Source: Halicephalobus mephisto (lineage: Eukaryota; Nematoda; Chromadorea; Rhabditida; Panagrolaimidae). Taken from it: DNA of 64,000 bases. The position numbers were made by a program, and so were the translations under genes. Shown piece after piece: positions 12,501 through 22,672 of the stretch. Positions within the stretch are counted from its first letter, which is position 1; every line of letters begins with the position of its first letter. Under the pieces are notes generated by a model that worked only from the letters and a program-made list of their open reading frames with translations, searched no databases and was not told the origin of the DNA. The stretch lies in assembly GCA_009193035.1 (NCBI GenBank), contig SWDT01000062.1, positions 230,751 to 294,750 of the forward strand. The letters are read 5' to 3'.

Positions 12501-14011
12501 GTTTTTGATGAATATAATCCAATATATTATTAGATTACTGTAAAACAGAGAACCTAAAATGATAACCTGAATATCAGGAGGTATAAAGTACGGTATAACA
12601 TGGGTGAAATTCCTAATTGTGTTGTGTAGAAGTTATATAATAATTTTTATCCTTCTTATTTTTCTAGTAAAAATCATTGTACTTCCGTTTTCTATCTTAA
12701 CAACGACAAAATTTCATGAATGTCAAAAAGGATTTTCATAAATTAGCGAAATTAAAAATGAACTTTGTACAAAATTATTCCGAAATCAATTTCCAAAAAT
12801 TTTCTGAATCAATGAATTAAAATAATTCCAAGTTTTGGAAAATTCTAGAACCTTCTGAAAAAATTTTATAAAAATTTCGAAAATTTCTATTAAATTTTGA
12901 AAGAATTTTTATAAAATTTTTGAATGTTTTAAAATTTTTTGAAAATTTTAGATGTTTTTTGGGAATTTCAGAATCTCTTACTGGGTTTAGGAAAATTTTC
13001 AGAAGAGTCTTATTGAAATTTCAGAATTTTTAATTTGATTTTAGATGTTTTTTGGAAATTCCAGGGACTTTCGCTGGATTTCGGAAAGCTTCCAGAAGAG
13101 TCTTATTGAAATTTGAGAATTTTTAATTTAATTTTAAATGTTTTTTAGAAATTTTAGAATCTTTTACTGAATTTCGGAAAGCTTCCAGAAGAGTCTTGTT
13201 GAATTTTCGAAATTTTCTACGTGATTCTAGAACTTTCTGTGAAATTTTCACTTTTTTGTCAAATTTTTTCCAAATGACCAAACCTCCATCCTATGTTGTC
13301 GGGGTCGATGTAGCTGAAGCCTCCGGCAATTATGTTCGCAGCCATTTGTCCGAACGTGATGGCGGCGTTGCAGAAGGTCAACAAAGCCCCTCTGATGTGC
13401 TTCGGTGAACTTTCGCTGACGTAGATGGAAACTATCATGCTTGAAAATCCTATCGCGATCCCGAGCAACATCCGTCCGAAGAGCAGGACCCATTTGTCGA
13501 AGGCACTTGCACACAGTACGGCTCCGAGTGTGAAAACAGCTCCAGAAACCAAAATTACAGGTTTTCGTCCAAATTTATCCGAAACAGGTCCTGCAGATAA
13601 AGCTCCCAAAATCGCGAATCCCGGAGTTATCGCCACAATCAACTCCTTCCAAAAATTCGACAAAGGCTGCATATCCGAATTATTGTCCACATACAACATC
13701 GCCGAAGACACTATCCCAGTATCATATCCAAACAAAAATCCCCCAACCGCCGCCGTAATCACCAAAATCGCCGTGAAACTGTTCAACGACGGCCTCCTCG
13801 ACGGATTCATCGACGGCCTCCTCGACGGGTTCATCGACGGTCTCCTCGACGTATTCATCGACGGATTCATCGACGGATTCATCGACGGCCTCCTCGACGT
13901 ATTCATCGACGGATTCATCGACGAACAATTAATTCCGGTTTCTGTCTGAATTAAGCAATAAATAAAACATCAAATTAAAGTACTTACAGTAATAGCACTA
14001 ATTACCGCCAT
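6511..14011 (-). CDS. hmit-1: H+/myo-inositol cotransporter-like MFS transporter, copy B (complete)
   Basis: Tandem paralogue of copy A with the same inferred inositol/proton symport role. Nine exons keep one frame: 14011-13988, 13945-13284, 12421-12307, 11930-11834, 11250-11139, 10676-10597, 8720-8498, 7681-7437 and 6845-6511, giving 630 residues. Motifs are GYDTG (81-85), DKFGRK, PESPRWL (250-256), a QQLGGIN variant in exon 5, VDRLGRK in exon 7, the cysteine-rich loop NCDYC (439-443), and [10 protein letters not shown] plus PETKGKS in the last exon. Unlike copy A it has a 60-residue Ser/Arg/Pro-rich N-terminal tail made by a minisatellite, with four RRPS sites at 26-29, 42-45, 50-53 and 58-61. 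Four extra introns split the part that is one exon (exon 3) in copy A. The introns are long and repeat-filled. The start ATG sits in a short first exon of MAVISAIT. Confidence 0.92.
6900..7400. repeat. ~60 bp tandem repeat in intron 8 of copy B
   Basis: Units of 'aaacttctacagtatgctag' and 'agaatttcacaaatttctac' alternate about eight times and fill most of the 591 bp intron. Confidence 0.7.
7760..8345. repeat. ~200 bp duplicated unit in intron 7 of copy B
   Basis: The segment beginning 'cgaaattttggaatttttat' is present at about 7810 and again at about 8010, and a third partial copy follows. No coding signal. Confidence 0.6.
8712..8815. repeat. identical 52 bp tandem duplication spanning the acceptor of exon 7 of copy B
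   Basis: Positions 8712-8763 and 8764-8815 read the same base for base. Each copy contains the minus-strand acceptor CTTCAG plus the first nine bases of exon 7. Only the inner acceptor (exon start 8720) keeps the reading frame with exon 6. Confidence 0.85.
8880..9720. repeat. TCAAAGTTGATTG repeat field in intron 6 of copy B
   Basis: Repeated 'caatctcaaagttgattg' and 'tttgaaattaaagtttgaaa' units of about 100-120 bp occur in several copies. Because TCAAAGTTGA and its complement TCAACTTTGA both occur, the field can form many short hairpins. Confidence 0.6.
9890..10275. repeat. dispersed repeat with three ~100 bp tandem units (GGACCATTATTGTG)
   Basis: Three units share 'ttcccttcaggaccattatt', 'cgcttaaatggatacgtgca' and 'cgatccaacaaaaatttatt'. 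The leading part (about 9895-10005) is also found, inverted and diverged, at about 18535-18680. Open frames across it come from the repeat. Confidence 0.75.
10680..11060. repeat. AAATTAAAATTATTTT low-complexity tandem tract
   Basis: Almost only A and T, with ~60 bp units of 'aaattaaattaaaaatattt'. It fills intron 5 of copy B. Confidence 0.7.
11420..11730. repeat. TTCGTGTCAGGACC palindromic repeat, three units
   Basis: Units contain 'attcgtgtcaggaccatttt' on one side and the inverted sense 'ttggtcccgtcacgaatg' on the other. This is the same family as 43490-43980 and 48090-48500. It lies in intron 4 of copy B. Confidence 0.65.
12535..12715 (+). repeat. dispersed GAATATCAGG repeat, copy 1
   Basis: Contains 'cctgaatatcaggaggtata' and later 'gtaaaaatcattgtacttcc' then 'tatcttaaca'. 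The same order of blocks is found at 21735-22030 and inverted at 29895-30075. It lies in the intron between exons 2 and 3 of copy B, with a partial 3' copy at about 12440-12500. Confidence 0.6.
12770..13250. repeat. ~120 bp tandem units TTTCGGAAAGCTTCCAGAAGAG in an intron
   Basis: Three diverged units carry 'gcttccagaagagtcttatt' and 'attttaaatgttttttagaa'. No coding signal; directly downstream of exon 2 of copy B. Confidence 0.55.
13788..13925 (-). repeat. coding minisatellite (12/24 bp units) in exon 2 of transporter copy B
   Basis: On the plus strand the unit is 'ttcatcgacggcctcctcga' with 12 bp half-units 'gacggattcatc'. Read on the minus strand in the transporter frame it encodes repeats of MNPS, MNTS and RRPS. 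All units are multiples of three, so copy-number change keeps frame. Other frames are open too and explain long shadow frames here. Confidence 0.9.
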
Positions 14012-14039
14012 TTATCTGGAAAAGTTAATCGATTAATCG

Positions 14040-14790
14040 TGGAAAAATAAAAAAGATAAAAATCCAAATAGAAGCCTGTGTCACTCTAGAACAAGTGTGA
14101 ATTGATTTTTGTCCAGTAGTCCCAGACTGAACCAAAAAAGTCAATTATTCGCGATAAAAATATTAAATAGTTTTTTAAGTATAAAAATAATTTAAAAAAA
14201 ATAATCTTTTTAAAATAAAAAGTTAATTATTTTTTTAAATAAAAATATTAAATGATTTTTTATAAAAACGAAAAAATTTTAAAATAAAAATAACAAAAAA
14301 ATGATTTTTTTAAAATAAAAATATTAAATAATTTTTTTTAAAAATAATAAAAAAAATAATATAAAAAATAAAAAAGATGATTTTTGGCTAAAAAGAGAAA
14401 AAAACAATTTTTTCAATAAAATGTTAAATAATTTATTTTATAGAAAGTTTTTAATTTTTTATAAAAAATTTGATATTTTTATTTTAAAAAAATTAAATAT
14501 TTTATTTTTTATAAAAAATTAAGTTTATTTTCGAAAAAATTAAAATTCTTATTTTTTATTAAAAAATTAATTTTTTTATTTAGAAAATTAAATATTTTTT
14601 TTATAAAAAATTATTTTCAAGAAAAATTAAAATTTCCGTTTTTTACTTTTTATATAAAATTAATTGATCAATAAGTTGAAAATAATGTCCGATAAAAAGA
14701 TGAAGGAAAAATAATCATTAAAAATTGGTAGTCTACGGAAGGTCTCTTTTTAGAACCTTCCAGAGAAAAATCAGCACGTGTCTCTTGTTT
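14040..14790. other. upstream flank of transporter copy B, AT-only tract
   Basis: After about 100 bp of mixed sequence the region is almost pure A/T with runs such as 'aaataattttttttaaaaat'. No TATA-type or other regulatory element can be singled out. Confidence 0.4.
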
Positions 14791-15020
14791 CAAAAAACAA
14801 ATTTTTCGAATAATTTTTTTATTTAAATTTTTCAAATAATTTTTTTATTTAAATTTTTCGAATAATTTTTTATTTAAATTTTTCGAATGTTTTTTTTATT
14901 TAAATTTTTCGAATATTTTTTTATTTAAATTTTTCGAATAATTTTTTTAATTTAAATTTTTCAAATAATTTTTTATTTAAATTTTTCGAATAATTTTTTT
15001 ATTTAAATTTTTTGAATAAA
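14790..15020. repeat. 24-26 bp satellite TTTAAATTTTTCGAATAATTTT
   Basis: About nine near-identical units of 'atttaaatttttcgaataat', each with a short T run of variable length. Confidence 0.8.
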
Positions 15021-15029
15021 ATTATAAAA

Positions 15030-15420
15030 TAACACCCAAAATTTCAAGTTTTAATAATTTGGCAAATATTTTGGAAATTCGAAAAACCAAATAAACATAA
15101 AATTTCGTACTTTTCGGTCTTAACTGGAAAAGTTCCAAAAATTCGTGCTGGGACAATTTTTCTAAAATTTCGTTGTAGGATTTTCTTTTTTAAATCATGA
15201 ATTCAGAATCTGTTTGATGATTTTTGAGCTTAAGAAATTTTAAATATGAAATTTCGTACTTTTCCGTCTTAACTTGAAAAGTCCTAAAAATTCGTACTAA
15301 GACAATTTTTTTGAATTTTCGTTGTAGGATTTTTTTTAATCATGACTTCAGAATCTGTTTAATGATTTTTTGAGCTTAAAGAAGCACGTGAAAGTGAAAT
15401 TCCGGTTTTCAACCTTTACC
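15030..15420. repeat. ~170 bp duplicated unit with TTCGTGCTGGGAC motif
   Basis: 'aaatttcgtacttttcggtc' and 'cgttgtaggattttctttt' recur at about 15100 and 15250, with a third partial copy. It carries the short motif shared by many repeats in the window. Confidence 0.55.
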
Positions 15421-15739
15421 GAAAAATTCCAAAAATTCACCCCGATCGTTTTCCAAAAATTATACATTTTTTAAAAACAAAAATAAAATTAGAAATTTTT
15501 CAAAAAATTAAAAAAATTGTTTTTCAAAGAAACAATAAAAATTTTGAATAAAAAAAAAATTTTATTTATCAAGAAAAATGAAACAAATCACAAAAAATTA
15601 AATAAATTCAAATTTAAAAAACTTAAATTTAAAAAAAATAAAATTCTAAAAAATTCAAATTTAAAAAAATAAATTTAAAAAAAATAAAATTTAAAAAAAA
15701 TTCAAATTTAAAAAAAATAAATTTTTTAAAAAATTTAAA

Positions 15740-16260
15740 TTTTACAAATCTTTAATCCGATCCAGATACTGAAAATTAAACATCTTCTGGACGTCTACCG
15801 TAATCCTGACGATTCTGAATTTCCTTTTTTCATCAAAAATATATTTATTAAAAAAATAATTTTTTAGTTTCAAAATTTTATAAAACTTTTTTAAACTTTA
15901 AACAAACGGATTTTGTGGATTATCTTACTTCAAAAAAAAGTCAAAATTTAATTATAAATTTTGAATTAAAAAAAATTTATAAATAAAATATTTTTGAAAA
16001 CTGACCGTGAAAAAATTTTTTTTAATAACTTTGAAAATCGGAACGGATCTGGCCGATCTGGATCTGCTTCAAGTAATCTCCATCTTGAATCTCCAAAAAA
16101 ACCTCCTATTGCCTGAGGAAACACGGCACAGGTCTGGATTTCCTCGACGAAGATCCCCAACGATCATCCTCAAAGTGAATTTGCTGAATTTTGTGAATTA
16201 AAAAGTAAAAAATGAATGAAAAACTTGATCAAATCCTGTTTCGTCAATTACGTAATCCTC
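15740..16260. other. non-repetitive islands, possible exon remnants
   Basis: Two less AT-rich stretches (about 15740-15830 and 16030-16200) are unique in the window. On the minus strand a TTTTCAG acceptor precedes a short frame ending YLDRIKDL and a stop at about 15750. About 300 bp upstream, a frame reads LEIQDGDYLKQIQIGQIRSD. I could not link them by donor and phase, and no family was recognised. Confidence 0.2.
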
Positions 16261-16279
16261 CAAAAAATAGAAAAAATAA

Positions 16280-16650
16280 AGAATATTAAAAAAAGGAAAA
16301 TATAAAAATTATTAAAATGTGGAAATTATTAAAAAATTAAAACATAAAAATATATAAATTATAAAAATATGGAAATTATGAAAAAATACAAATTATAAAA
16401 ATGTAGAAATATGAAAAAATATAAATTATGAAAAAATATAAATTATAGAAATATGGAAATATGAAAAAATATAAATTATAAAAATATGGGAATTATAAAA
16501 ATGTGGAAATATGAAAAAATATAAATTATAGAAATATAAAAATTATGAAAAAATATAAATTATAAAAATATGGAAATTATGAAATATAAATTATAAAAAT
16601 ATTAAAAATATGAAAAAATACAAATTATAGAAATATGGAAATTATGATTG
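16280..16650. repeat. AAAAATATAAATTATAAAAATATGG satellite
   Basis: About 14 units of 25-30 bp such as 'tatgaaaaaatataaattat'. Purely simple sequence. Confidence 0.75.
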
Positions 16651-16779
16651 GGTGTTTTGGGATTATTCAAAAAAACTACAAAAGTGAACTTTGATAGTGA
16701 TTGAATAATTGAGGTTTAGTCACTATTTATAAACAATACTAGACAAGGACTTCTCGAAGAAGTATTTAATGTTGGTCAA

Positions 16780-17360
16780 ATATTTACAAAAAATGTGACA
16801 ATTATTTCACATTTTTGTTACAGTAAGCAATTGTTACAAAATCGTACGTAATAATAATATTCACTTTTGTTACTACACAAAAAATTATAATTTTTAGCTT
16901 AGTAACGAATGAAAATTATTACTATTTTGTTACAATTTTTGTCACAAATGCCAAATATTCACGAAAAACATGACGACTATGTTACAGTAAGCAATTGTTA
17001 TAAAATCGCACGTAATAATAATATTCACTTTTGTTACTGCACAAAAAATTATAATTTTTAGTTTAGTAACAAATGAAAATTATTACTATTACTTGTGATT
17101 TCCGTCACAAATGCCAAATATTCATGAAAAATGTGACAATTCTATCATATTTTTATCCAAGTAAGTAATTGATACAAAATCGCACGTAATAATAATATTC
17201 ACTTTTGTTACTACACAAAAAAGTATACTTTTTAGCTTAGTAACGAATGAAAATTATTACTATTACTTGTAATTTCCGTCATAAATGCCAAATATTCACG
17301 AAAAATGTGACAATTCTGTCATATTTTTATCCAAGTAATTGTTATCCAGCCAAAAGTTAC
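16780..17360. repeat. ~175 bp tandem repeat (GTAACGAATGAAAATTATTACT)
   Basis: Three to four units, each with 'taataataatattcactttt', 'agcttagtaacgaatg', 'tgccaaatattcacgaaaaa' and 'gtgacaattctgtcatattt'. A diverged inverted relative sits at about 47610-47850, inside an intron of the secreted-protein gene. Confidence 0.75.
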
Positions 17361-17379
17361 GCTTTTTTGTGTGTAGGAA

Positions 17380-17740
17380 ATTCACGACAAAAGTTAATTC
17401 CACATCCCGCAACAGTCGGAACTCGATCAACATCCAAAATTTCCGGAAAAACCGGCCAAAATGGTCTTTAATCATGTTCGAAAATCTCGAAAACATTGTA
17501 ATCAGAAAAATTGACATTCAAAAGTTGAATAATATTTATTTTTCTTCAAAAATAATTAAACATAAAGTTTGATTCAAAAAGTCCTCGCTTACAAAACCGA
17601 TTTTTAAAAAACGAAAACAAACATATTTCAAAAAATTCCGATCTTTGTTGTTTTTCGTGTTTTCTCGTTTCTGAGGGAAAGCGAGTGTTTACCTGTTTAG
17701 TTATCATAGTACTTTTGATAACGAACAAAAGAGAATCAGG
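17380..17740. other. mixed single-copy sequence, no gene recognised
   Basis: Includes 'cgcaacagtcggaactcgat' and 'tttctgagggaaagcgagtg'. Short open frames occur on both strands, but no splice-compatible set or motif was found. Confidence 0.3.
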
Positions 17741-17749
17741 ATCAGAATT

Positions 17750-18500
17750 AGTGTTGTGGACAGATAATCTCCACGACTATGGATATCTAAGACATTCGAA
17801 ATTAAATAATTTTCTGTTTTCACTAAAAAGTGTAAAAAGAAAAAATAAAAGACGTGGTGTGTTTCCTCGATCTTGTGATATTATACTATAACATAATTAT
17901 TGTGGACAGATAATCTTCACGACTAAGGATATCCAGAACATCCGAAATTAATCGGTTTTCTATCTTCATCAAGAAATATAAAAAAAACTAACATGATGTA
18001 TTTTCTAGATGTTGTGATATTATACTATAACATAATTATTGTGGACAGATAATCTTCACGACTAGGGATATTCAGAACACCCTAAATTAATCGGTTTTCT
18101 ATCTTCATCAAAAAGTATAAAGGGAAACACTAACTGATGTGGTGTGTTCTTTGAGAGTTGTGCTATTATATCATAATATTGTTGTTGTGGGCGTGTAGTC
18201 TCCATAACCAGGAATATCCCGAGGCTAATCAGTCTTTTCTGTTGTTATTGAAGGGTAAAAAAAAAACAATAACTGACGTAAAGTGTTTTCTGAGCGTTGT
18301 GTTATTATACCATAATATTGTTGTTGTGGGCGTCTAGTCTCTACAACTAAGGATATTTAAAACACCCGAGGCAAATCGGTCTGCTCTGTCCTAACTGAGA
18401 AGTGTAAAAGGAAACAAATTACGTCACATCAGTGCTCTTTGAGTATTGCACTATTATATCATTAATATCGTTTTACATTACTGTGTCTAGTGCTCTGGAT
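17750..18500. repeat. ~140 bp tandem repeat (GATAATCTTCACGACTA)
   Basis: Five to six diverging units start near 'ttgtggacagataatcttca', continue with 'aattaatcggttttctatct', and end with 'gatattatactataacataa'. Divergence increases to the right, so the left copies are the youngest. Confidence 0.8.
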
Positions 18501-18534
18501 AAAGACAACTGTTGGGTCAGACACTATCTATTTG

Positions 18535-18680
18535 AATGGAAGCTTGTATAACTTTGGTCCCGAAGGGAAATACCCTGAGGATCAACGAAAGGCGTACGAT
18601 TGCGGGTTGGCGGGGATTTAAGGATATTGCGAAATATTTTTGCAAAAATTATTTTTGTATCTCGTGCCTTTGGTTCTATA
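18535..18680 (-). repeat. inverted second copy of the 9.9 kb dispersed repeat
   Basis: Its complement shares 'cgttgatcctcagggtattt' plus 'cccttcgggacca' with 9972-10004, and 'gcacgagatacaaa' with about 9897. The apparent open frame in this stretch is therefore repeat sequence. Confidence 0.6.
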
Positions 18681-19019
18681 AAGTTTTTTTTATATATTTC
18701 TCGTCTACATGCGGATCAGGAACCCCTAATCACGATCCAACAAAAACAAACATTAAATGTCTGAAAAGTTCTAGAAATGAACAAAATTTAAAAATTGATA
18801 ATCTTATACAATTAATATTGTTCCATTATTGTCCTATACTGCCGTGTCCAGCGCTCCGGATAAAAAAATAAAATTACGATAATAAAGAAAACAAGAAAGA
18901 AAAAGTTCAACAATTCTAAGATCAAAGTAACCTTAAATTGATTACAGCAACTTTTTATAAACATAATTTTCATTCAGAACTTATATGTTAACACAATTCG
19001 GATGATTTTCAGAATCTGT

Positions 19020-19350
19020 ATTCAGAAAAGTTTATATATGAAAATTAAGCATTTTTGGAAAAGTTTATATATGAATTTTAAACATTTTCGGAAAAGTTTA
19101 TATATGAATTTTAAACATTTTTGGAAAAGTTTATATATGAAAATTAAGCATTTTCTGAAAAGTTTATATATGAAAATTAAACATTTTCGGAAAAGTTTAT
19201 ATATGAAAATTAAGCATTTTCTGAAAAGTTTATATATGAAAATTAAGCATTTTCGGAAAAGTTTATATATGAATTTTAAGCATTTTTGGAAAAGTTTATA
19301 TATGAATTTTAAGCATTTTCGCAAAAGTTTATATATGAAAATTAAAATTT
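19020..19350. repeat. 33 bp satellite, about 10 copies
   Basis: Unit 'aaagtttatatatgaatttt' plus 'aaacattttcgg' in a head-to-tail array; units differ only at a few sites (aaatt/attt, tcgg/ttgg/tctg). Since 33 is a multiple of three, both strands are open by chance and no protein should be called. Confidence 0.92.
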
Positions 19351-19389
19351 CATTTTTCAGATTTCTTTTATATAAAATATCCAGAAAGT

Positions 19390-20140
19390 AAACTCAATAT
19401 GAAAGCCATGAATTCTATGGAATACTCATTACTTAGAATTAGGAACATTTTTATCGATAAACGGAACCATTTCGATATATGGAAAAAATTAAAGGTCCTT
19501 TGGGAATTCCGAAACCAAACTAATTCCAAAATTAAATCGATTATAATTTTTTATTCAAAACAATTTCGAATTAAAATATTATAAATAATCCTTAAAATCA
19601 ATTTTCCGAAAATTTAAAATTCTTTATTTTTCAGATTTTTTTTATGTAAAATATTTGAAAAAAGTAAACTCGATATCAAAGCCATGAATTCTATGGAATA
19701 TTTATTACTTAGAAACATGTTCATCAAAAAATGTAGCCGATTCGATATATGAAACTATTAAGATAAAAAACAAACAATTTTACTTTGTTATTGTTTTTAC
19801 ATAGTATTGTCAAATACAAAATAAAAATTAAATACAAAAACAATAACAAAATATAATTGTTTGTTTTGTATCGCTTAATACTGCACTTGGACGTGTCGGT
19901 TACTGCCCATTGCAGCGAAATTTTGGAAGCACCGTTGTTGAGTTTTGGAAAATCCATGATAAATCTTAATTCGATGCTGATTTTATTTTTTTCTCATGTG
20001 AGCGGTGAATTTTCGTTAAAAATGCATCGTTAGATTATTTAAAATACATAATGAAAATTAGAATAACGATGATATTGCATATAATTGTACAATTATGTTT
20101 ATATAAGTAATTACAAATACACACCGTCATTCTAGTGGTT
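19390..20140. other. AT-rich sequence with a ~250 bp duplication, no gene recognised
   Basis: 'aagccatgaattctatggaa' and neighbouring blocks recur at about 19400 and 19680. Positions 19870-19960 are less AT-rich and single-copy, with a minus-strand open frame starting MDFPKLNNGASK that has no splice support. Confidence 0.35.
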
Positions 20141-20179
20141 TCAGTAATGAGAACGATCAATTTTCGAAGTGAATTATGA

Positions 20180-20870
20180 TAATATGGTGAAAGTAAACAC
20201 TATATGATGTCAACTTTGATCACATGCCGCAAATATCCACTGCACGATGTGTAATGTGAATATATAATCAAAAAGATCAGTATCTGTTGTAAAATGCTAC
20301 TACATGTCGCAAAATAGTCACTATATAATACAATGTATGATTGTGTAACGAAAACTATTAGTATTTGGTGTGAATTATAATTGTATGATCATAATATGTA
20401 ATATATAGCGCAAAATATGGTTATTTGATCGAACAGATAGTATTTGTCATGAAATATGATAATATGACGCAAAATAGCCACTATATGATACAATATGAGA
20501 TTGTGCGGTCGAAATAATCACTATATGATGTGAAATATGATTATATGAATACAATAATCACTATATGATGTGAAATATATTTATATGACTACAATAATCA
20601 CTATATGATTGTGAATTATATTTATATGACTACAACAATCACTATATGATGTGAATTGTGTTTATATGACTACAATAATCACTATATGATGTGAATTCTG
20701 ATTAAATAACACACCTTGATTACTATTCAAAGTATATTGCAATCATATAGCCAAAGTAATCAGTATATGATGTAAACTTTGATTACATTGCATGAAATGA
20801 TCATTATATTATGTGAAGTATGATTACGTCGTGAAAATTGTCAGTATTCGATGAAAATTATGATCACATA
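20180..20870. repeat. ~40 bp tandem repeat ATAATCACTATATGATGTGA
   Basis: Around 15 diverging units of 'acaataatcactatatgatg' plus 'tgaaatatgattatatgac' end about 120 bp before the LYR-type gene. Its promoter must be short or overlap this array. Confidence 0.75.
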
Positions 20871-20972
20871 ACTACTATTTGATGTGGATGATGATTACAT
20901 GACTAAAATAACATCTCTTTATTTCGAAATTACATTACATAACTTATTTCAATATAAAGGAGAATTTTTTCA

Positions 20973-20983
20973 TTTTTTTTCAG
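20973..20983 (+). promoter_or_regulatory. probable trans-splice (spliced-leader) acceptor
   Basis: 'ttttttttcag' lies 8 bases before the ATG of the small gene, matching the nematode acceptor consensus TTTTCAG. No upstream exon with a compatible donor is evident, so a spliced leader is the simplest reading. Confidence 0.55.
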
Positions 20984-20991
20984 TTGCAAAA

Positions 20992-21341
20992 ATGGTCTCA
21001 TCTTCCGATATTACTCGTGTTTGTAATTCTCTTCGAAAACTTTATTCTGATCGTCCTCGGGATCGGGATTTCCTCATCAACTATATCCAAGACGAATTCG
21101 CCAGAAATAAAAACAATCCAAATCTGGCTCAAATCACCAATCAAATGGTTTGGGCTCTTCAGCAATCAGAATTCGTAAGTGTTCATCAGAGCTGTTGAAT
21201 TCGAACTTATTTGTTAAGTTAGAAATTTGACAAATCCAAAGATTTCGAAAATCTACAGTTGATTTTCATCGATAATTTTAAAAATTTAAATTTCAGCGTC
21301 TCAAAGCATATGCCGACGTAAAATTGAAGGATCTTCGTTAA
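20992..21341 (+). CDS. small LYR-motif-like (Complex1_LYR-type) protein, 75 aa
   Basis: Two exons, 20992-21174 and 21297-21341, are joined through a GTAAGT donor and TTTCAG acceptor exactly on a codon boundary, giving 75 residues and a TAA stop. The protein has an L-x-K-L-Y-S stretch near residue 14, an Arg-rich turn, and a YIQDEFARNKN segment (about residues 31-41). It then continues as a helix to the C-terminus. The spacing resembles LYRM proteins, small three-helix mitochondrial factors that bind ACP and assist Fe-S or respiratory-complex assembly. The canonical LYR triplet is altered, so family membership is inferred. There is no predicted membrane segment. The start is chosen because it directly follows the acceptor and begins the coding-like composition. 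Confidence 0.6.
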
Positions 21342-21382
21342 TGATTATTCCGAAAATACCGTAATTTGATGTTTATTTGTCA

Positions 21383-21388
21383 AATAAA
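21383..21388 (+). terminator. poly(A) signal AATAAA of the LYR-type gene
   Basis: AATAAA lies 42 bases after the stop codon at a typical nematode distance. Confidence 0.6.
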
Positions 21389-21734
21389 ATTGAAAATATT
21401 TAATTTTTTTAGCAAATTTTAAAACTTTTGAATTTGATTGATTACATTGAAAAAAACAATTTTACATGAATTTTTTGAATAAGTTGGATTGTTCGAAAAA
21501 TCTGTGACTTGCAGAATGGCCGATTTCCGACAAAAAAGCTTTGCTGACTTGTGGCTTAGCAGATCGAGCCCAAAAAATACAAACAACCAAATTTTTTGAA
21601 AAAATCCAAATTGAACCGGATTAGGATTTTCTAAAATGATCGAAAATTAACAACTACATTGAAAAAATCCATTTCAAGTCAAATAAGGACTTTTTAGAAA
21701 GTGCTGGGACAAAGACTAGACGAAAAAGAAAACC

Positions 21735-22030
21735 TCAGGAAAGATAACTTGAATATCAGGGACCATAGAATACTGTAGAACATAAGTGAGATTCTCGGTT
21801 GTTTTTTTATAGTGAAATACAGTCGACTCTCGATTTTACGTAACTTGATTTAAAGTAATTTTTTTTTTTCGGTTCTGGCAAAATTTTCTTTAAAATGATG
21901 TAAATTAACTTTTGATTCAGCGTAATTTTTGTCCGGTTTCTTGGATTACGTTATATCGAGAGTCGACTGTATGTAATTACTGTCCATGCCTTATTTTGTG
22001 AGTAAAGATTAATGATGTTCTCCTATTTCC
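21735..22030 (+). repeat. dispersed GAATATCAGG repeat, copy 2, interrupted by a MITE
   Basis: Blocks 'aacttgaatatcagggacca', 'gtaaagattaatgatgttct' and 'ccgtcttaaca' match copies at 12535 and 29895. The 150 bp element at 21820-21969 splits it, and the parts join at a TA. Confidence 0.65.
21820..21969. mobile_element. Tc1/mariner (pogo-like) MITE, 150 bp
   Basis: Terminal inverted repeats of about 24 bp begin CAGTCGACTCTCGAT on both ends; 22 of the first 24 bases match, the first 15 perfectly. A TA dinucleotide flanks each side (21818-21819 and 21970-21971), the target site used by Tc1/mariner transposases. The interior is T-rich and has no reading frame, so it is non-autonomous. Confidence 0.92.
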
Positions 22031-22079
22031 GTCTTAACAAAAAAAAGATACAGATGAGACCGGAGTTTTCTGGAAAGAC

Positions 22080-22660
22080 CAAATCCAAATTTTCTAGAAA
22101 AATCCAAATCGAACTAGGATCTCCTAAAAAGATCCAATTCAAGGCAGATAAGGACTTTTTAGAAGGACCTAGATTGGACTAAAGTTTCCTAGAATATTGT
22201 AGATCGGATTATAGTCATCTGCACAAAAAAGTAACTTTTTTGCTGCAGATTACACATTTTCAGAAATGGCTAAAATAAAAAAAATAGGAAATTAAAAAAA
22301 AAAGAATTCCATTGAGTTATTTTCTCCGATTTCGATCAAAATTCTAAATTCCTACTGTATTGGGAGTTTTTTACTGTAGACTATGTCTTTTCAGAAATGA
22401 CTAAGACAATGAAGATAAATGAATTTTTTAAAAATTAAAGTCCTGATTTTTCTGGAATTTTTAAAACCTATGAAAATTCCAAATTTCTGCTGTATTGAAG
22501 TCCTTACTGTAGATTATATTTTTTCAAAATTGACTAGAAAAATGAAAATATAAAAATCCCCTCCGGCAGTGATTCCGAAAAATTGAAAAACGATCTTTAA
22601 ACTTTTATGCAAATTTCAAAATTTTGCCATATCGATTTAATTTTATTGCATTTTTTGTTT
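22080..22660. other. AT-rich single-copy sequence with weak ~150 bp repetition
   Basis: 'ctactgtattgggagttttt' and similar blocks recur two or three times. Nothing coding is seen. Confidence 0.3.
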
Positions 22661-22672
22661 ATTTAAGTGAAA

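Noticed and set aside
13425..13949. 174-codon plus-strand frame opposite transporter copy B
   Set aside because: It is the antisense of a well-supported exon and is kept open by the minisatellite.
19002..19391. 129-codon plus-strand frame and 100-codon minus-strand frame of repeating 11-residue units
   Set aside because: They arise from a 33 bp A/T-rich satellite; both strands are open because the unit is a multiple of three.
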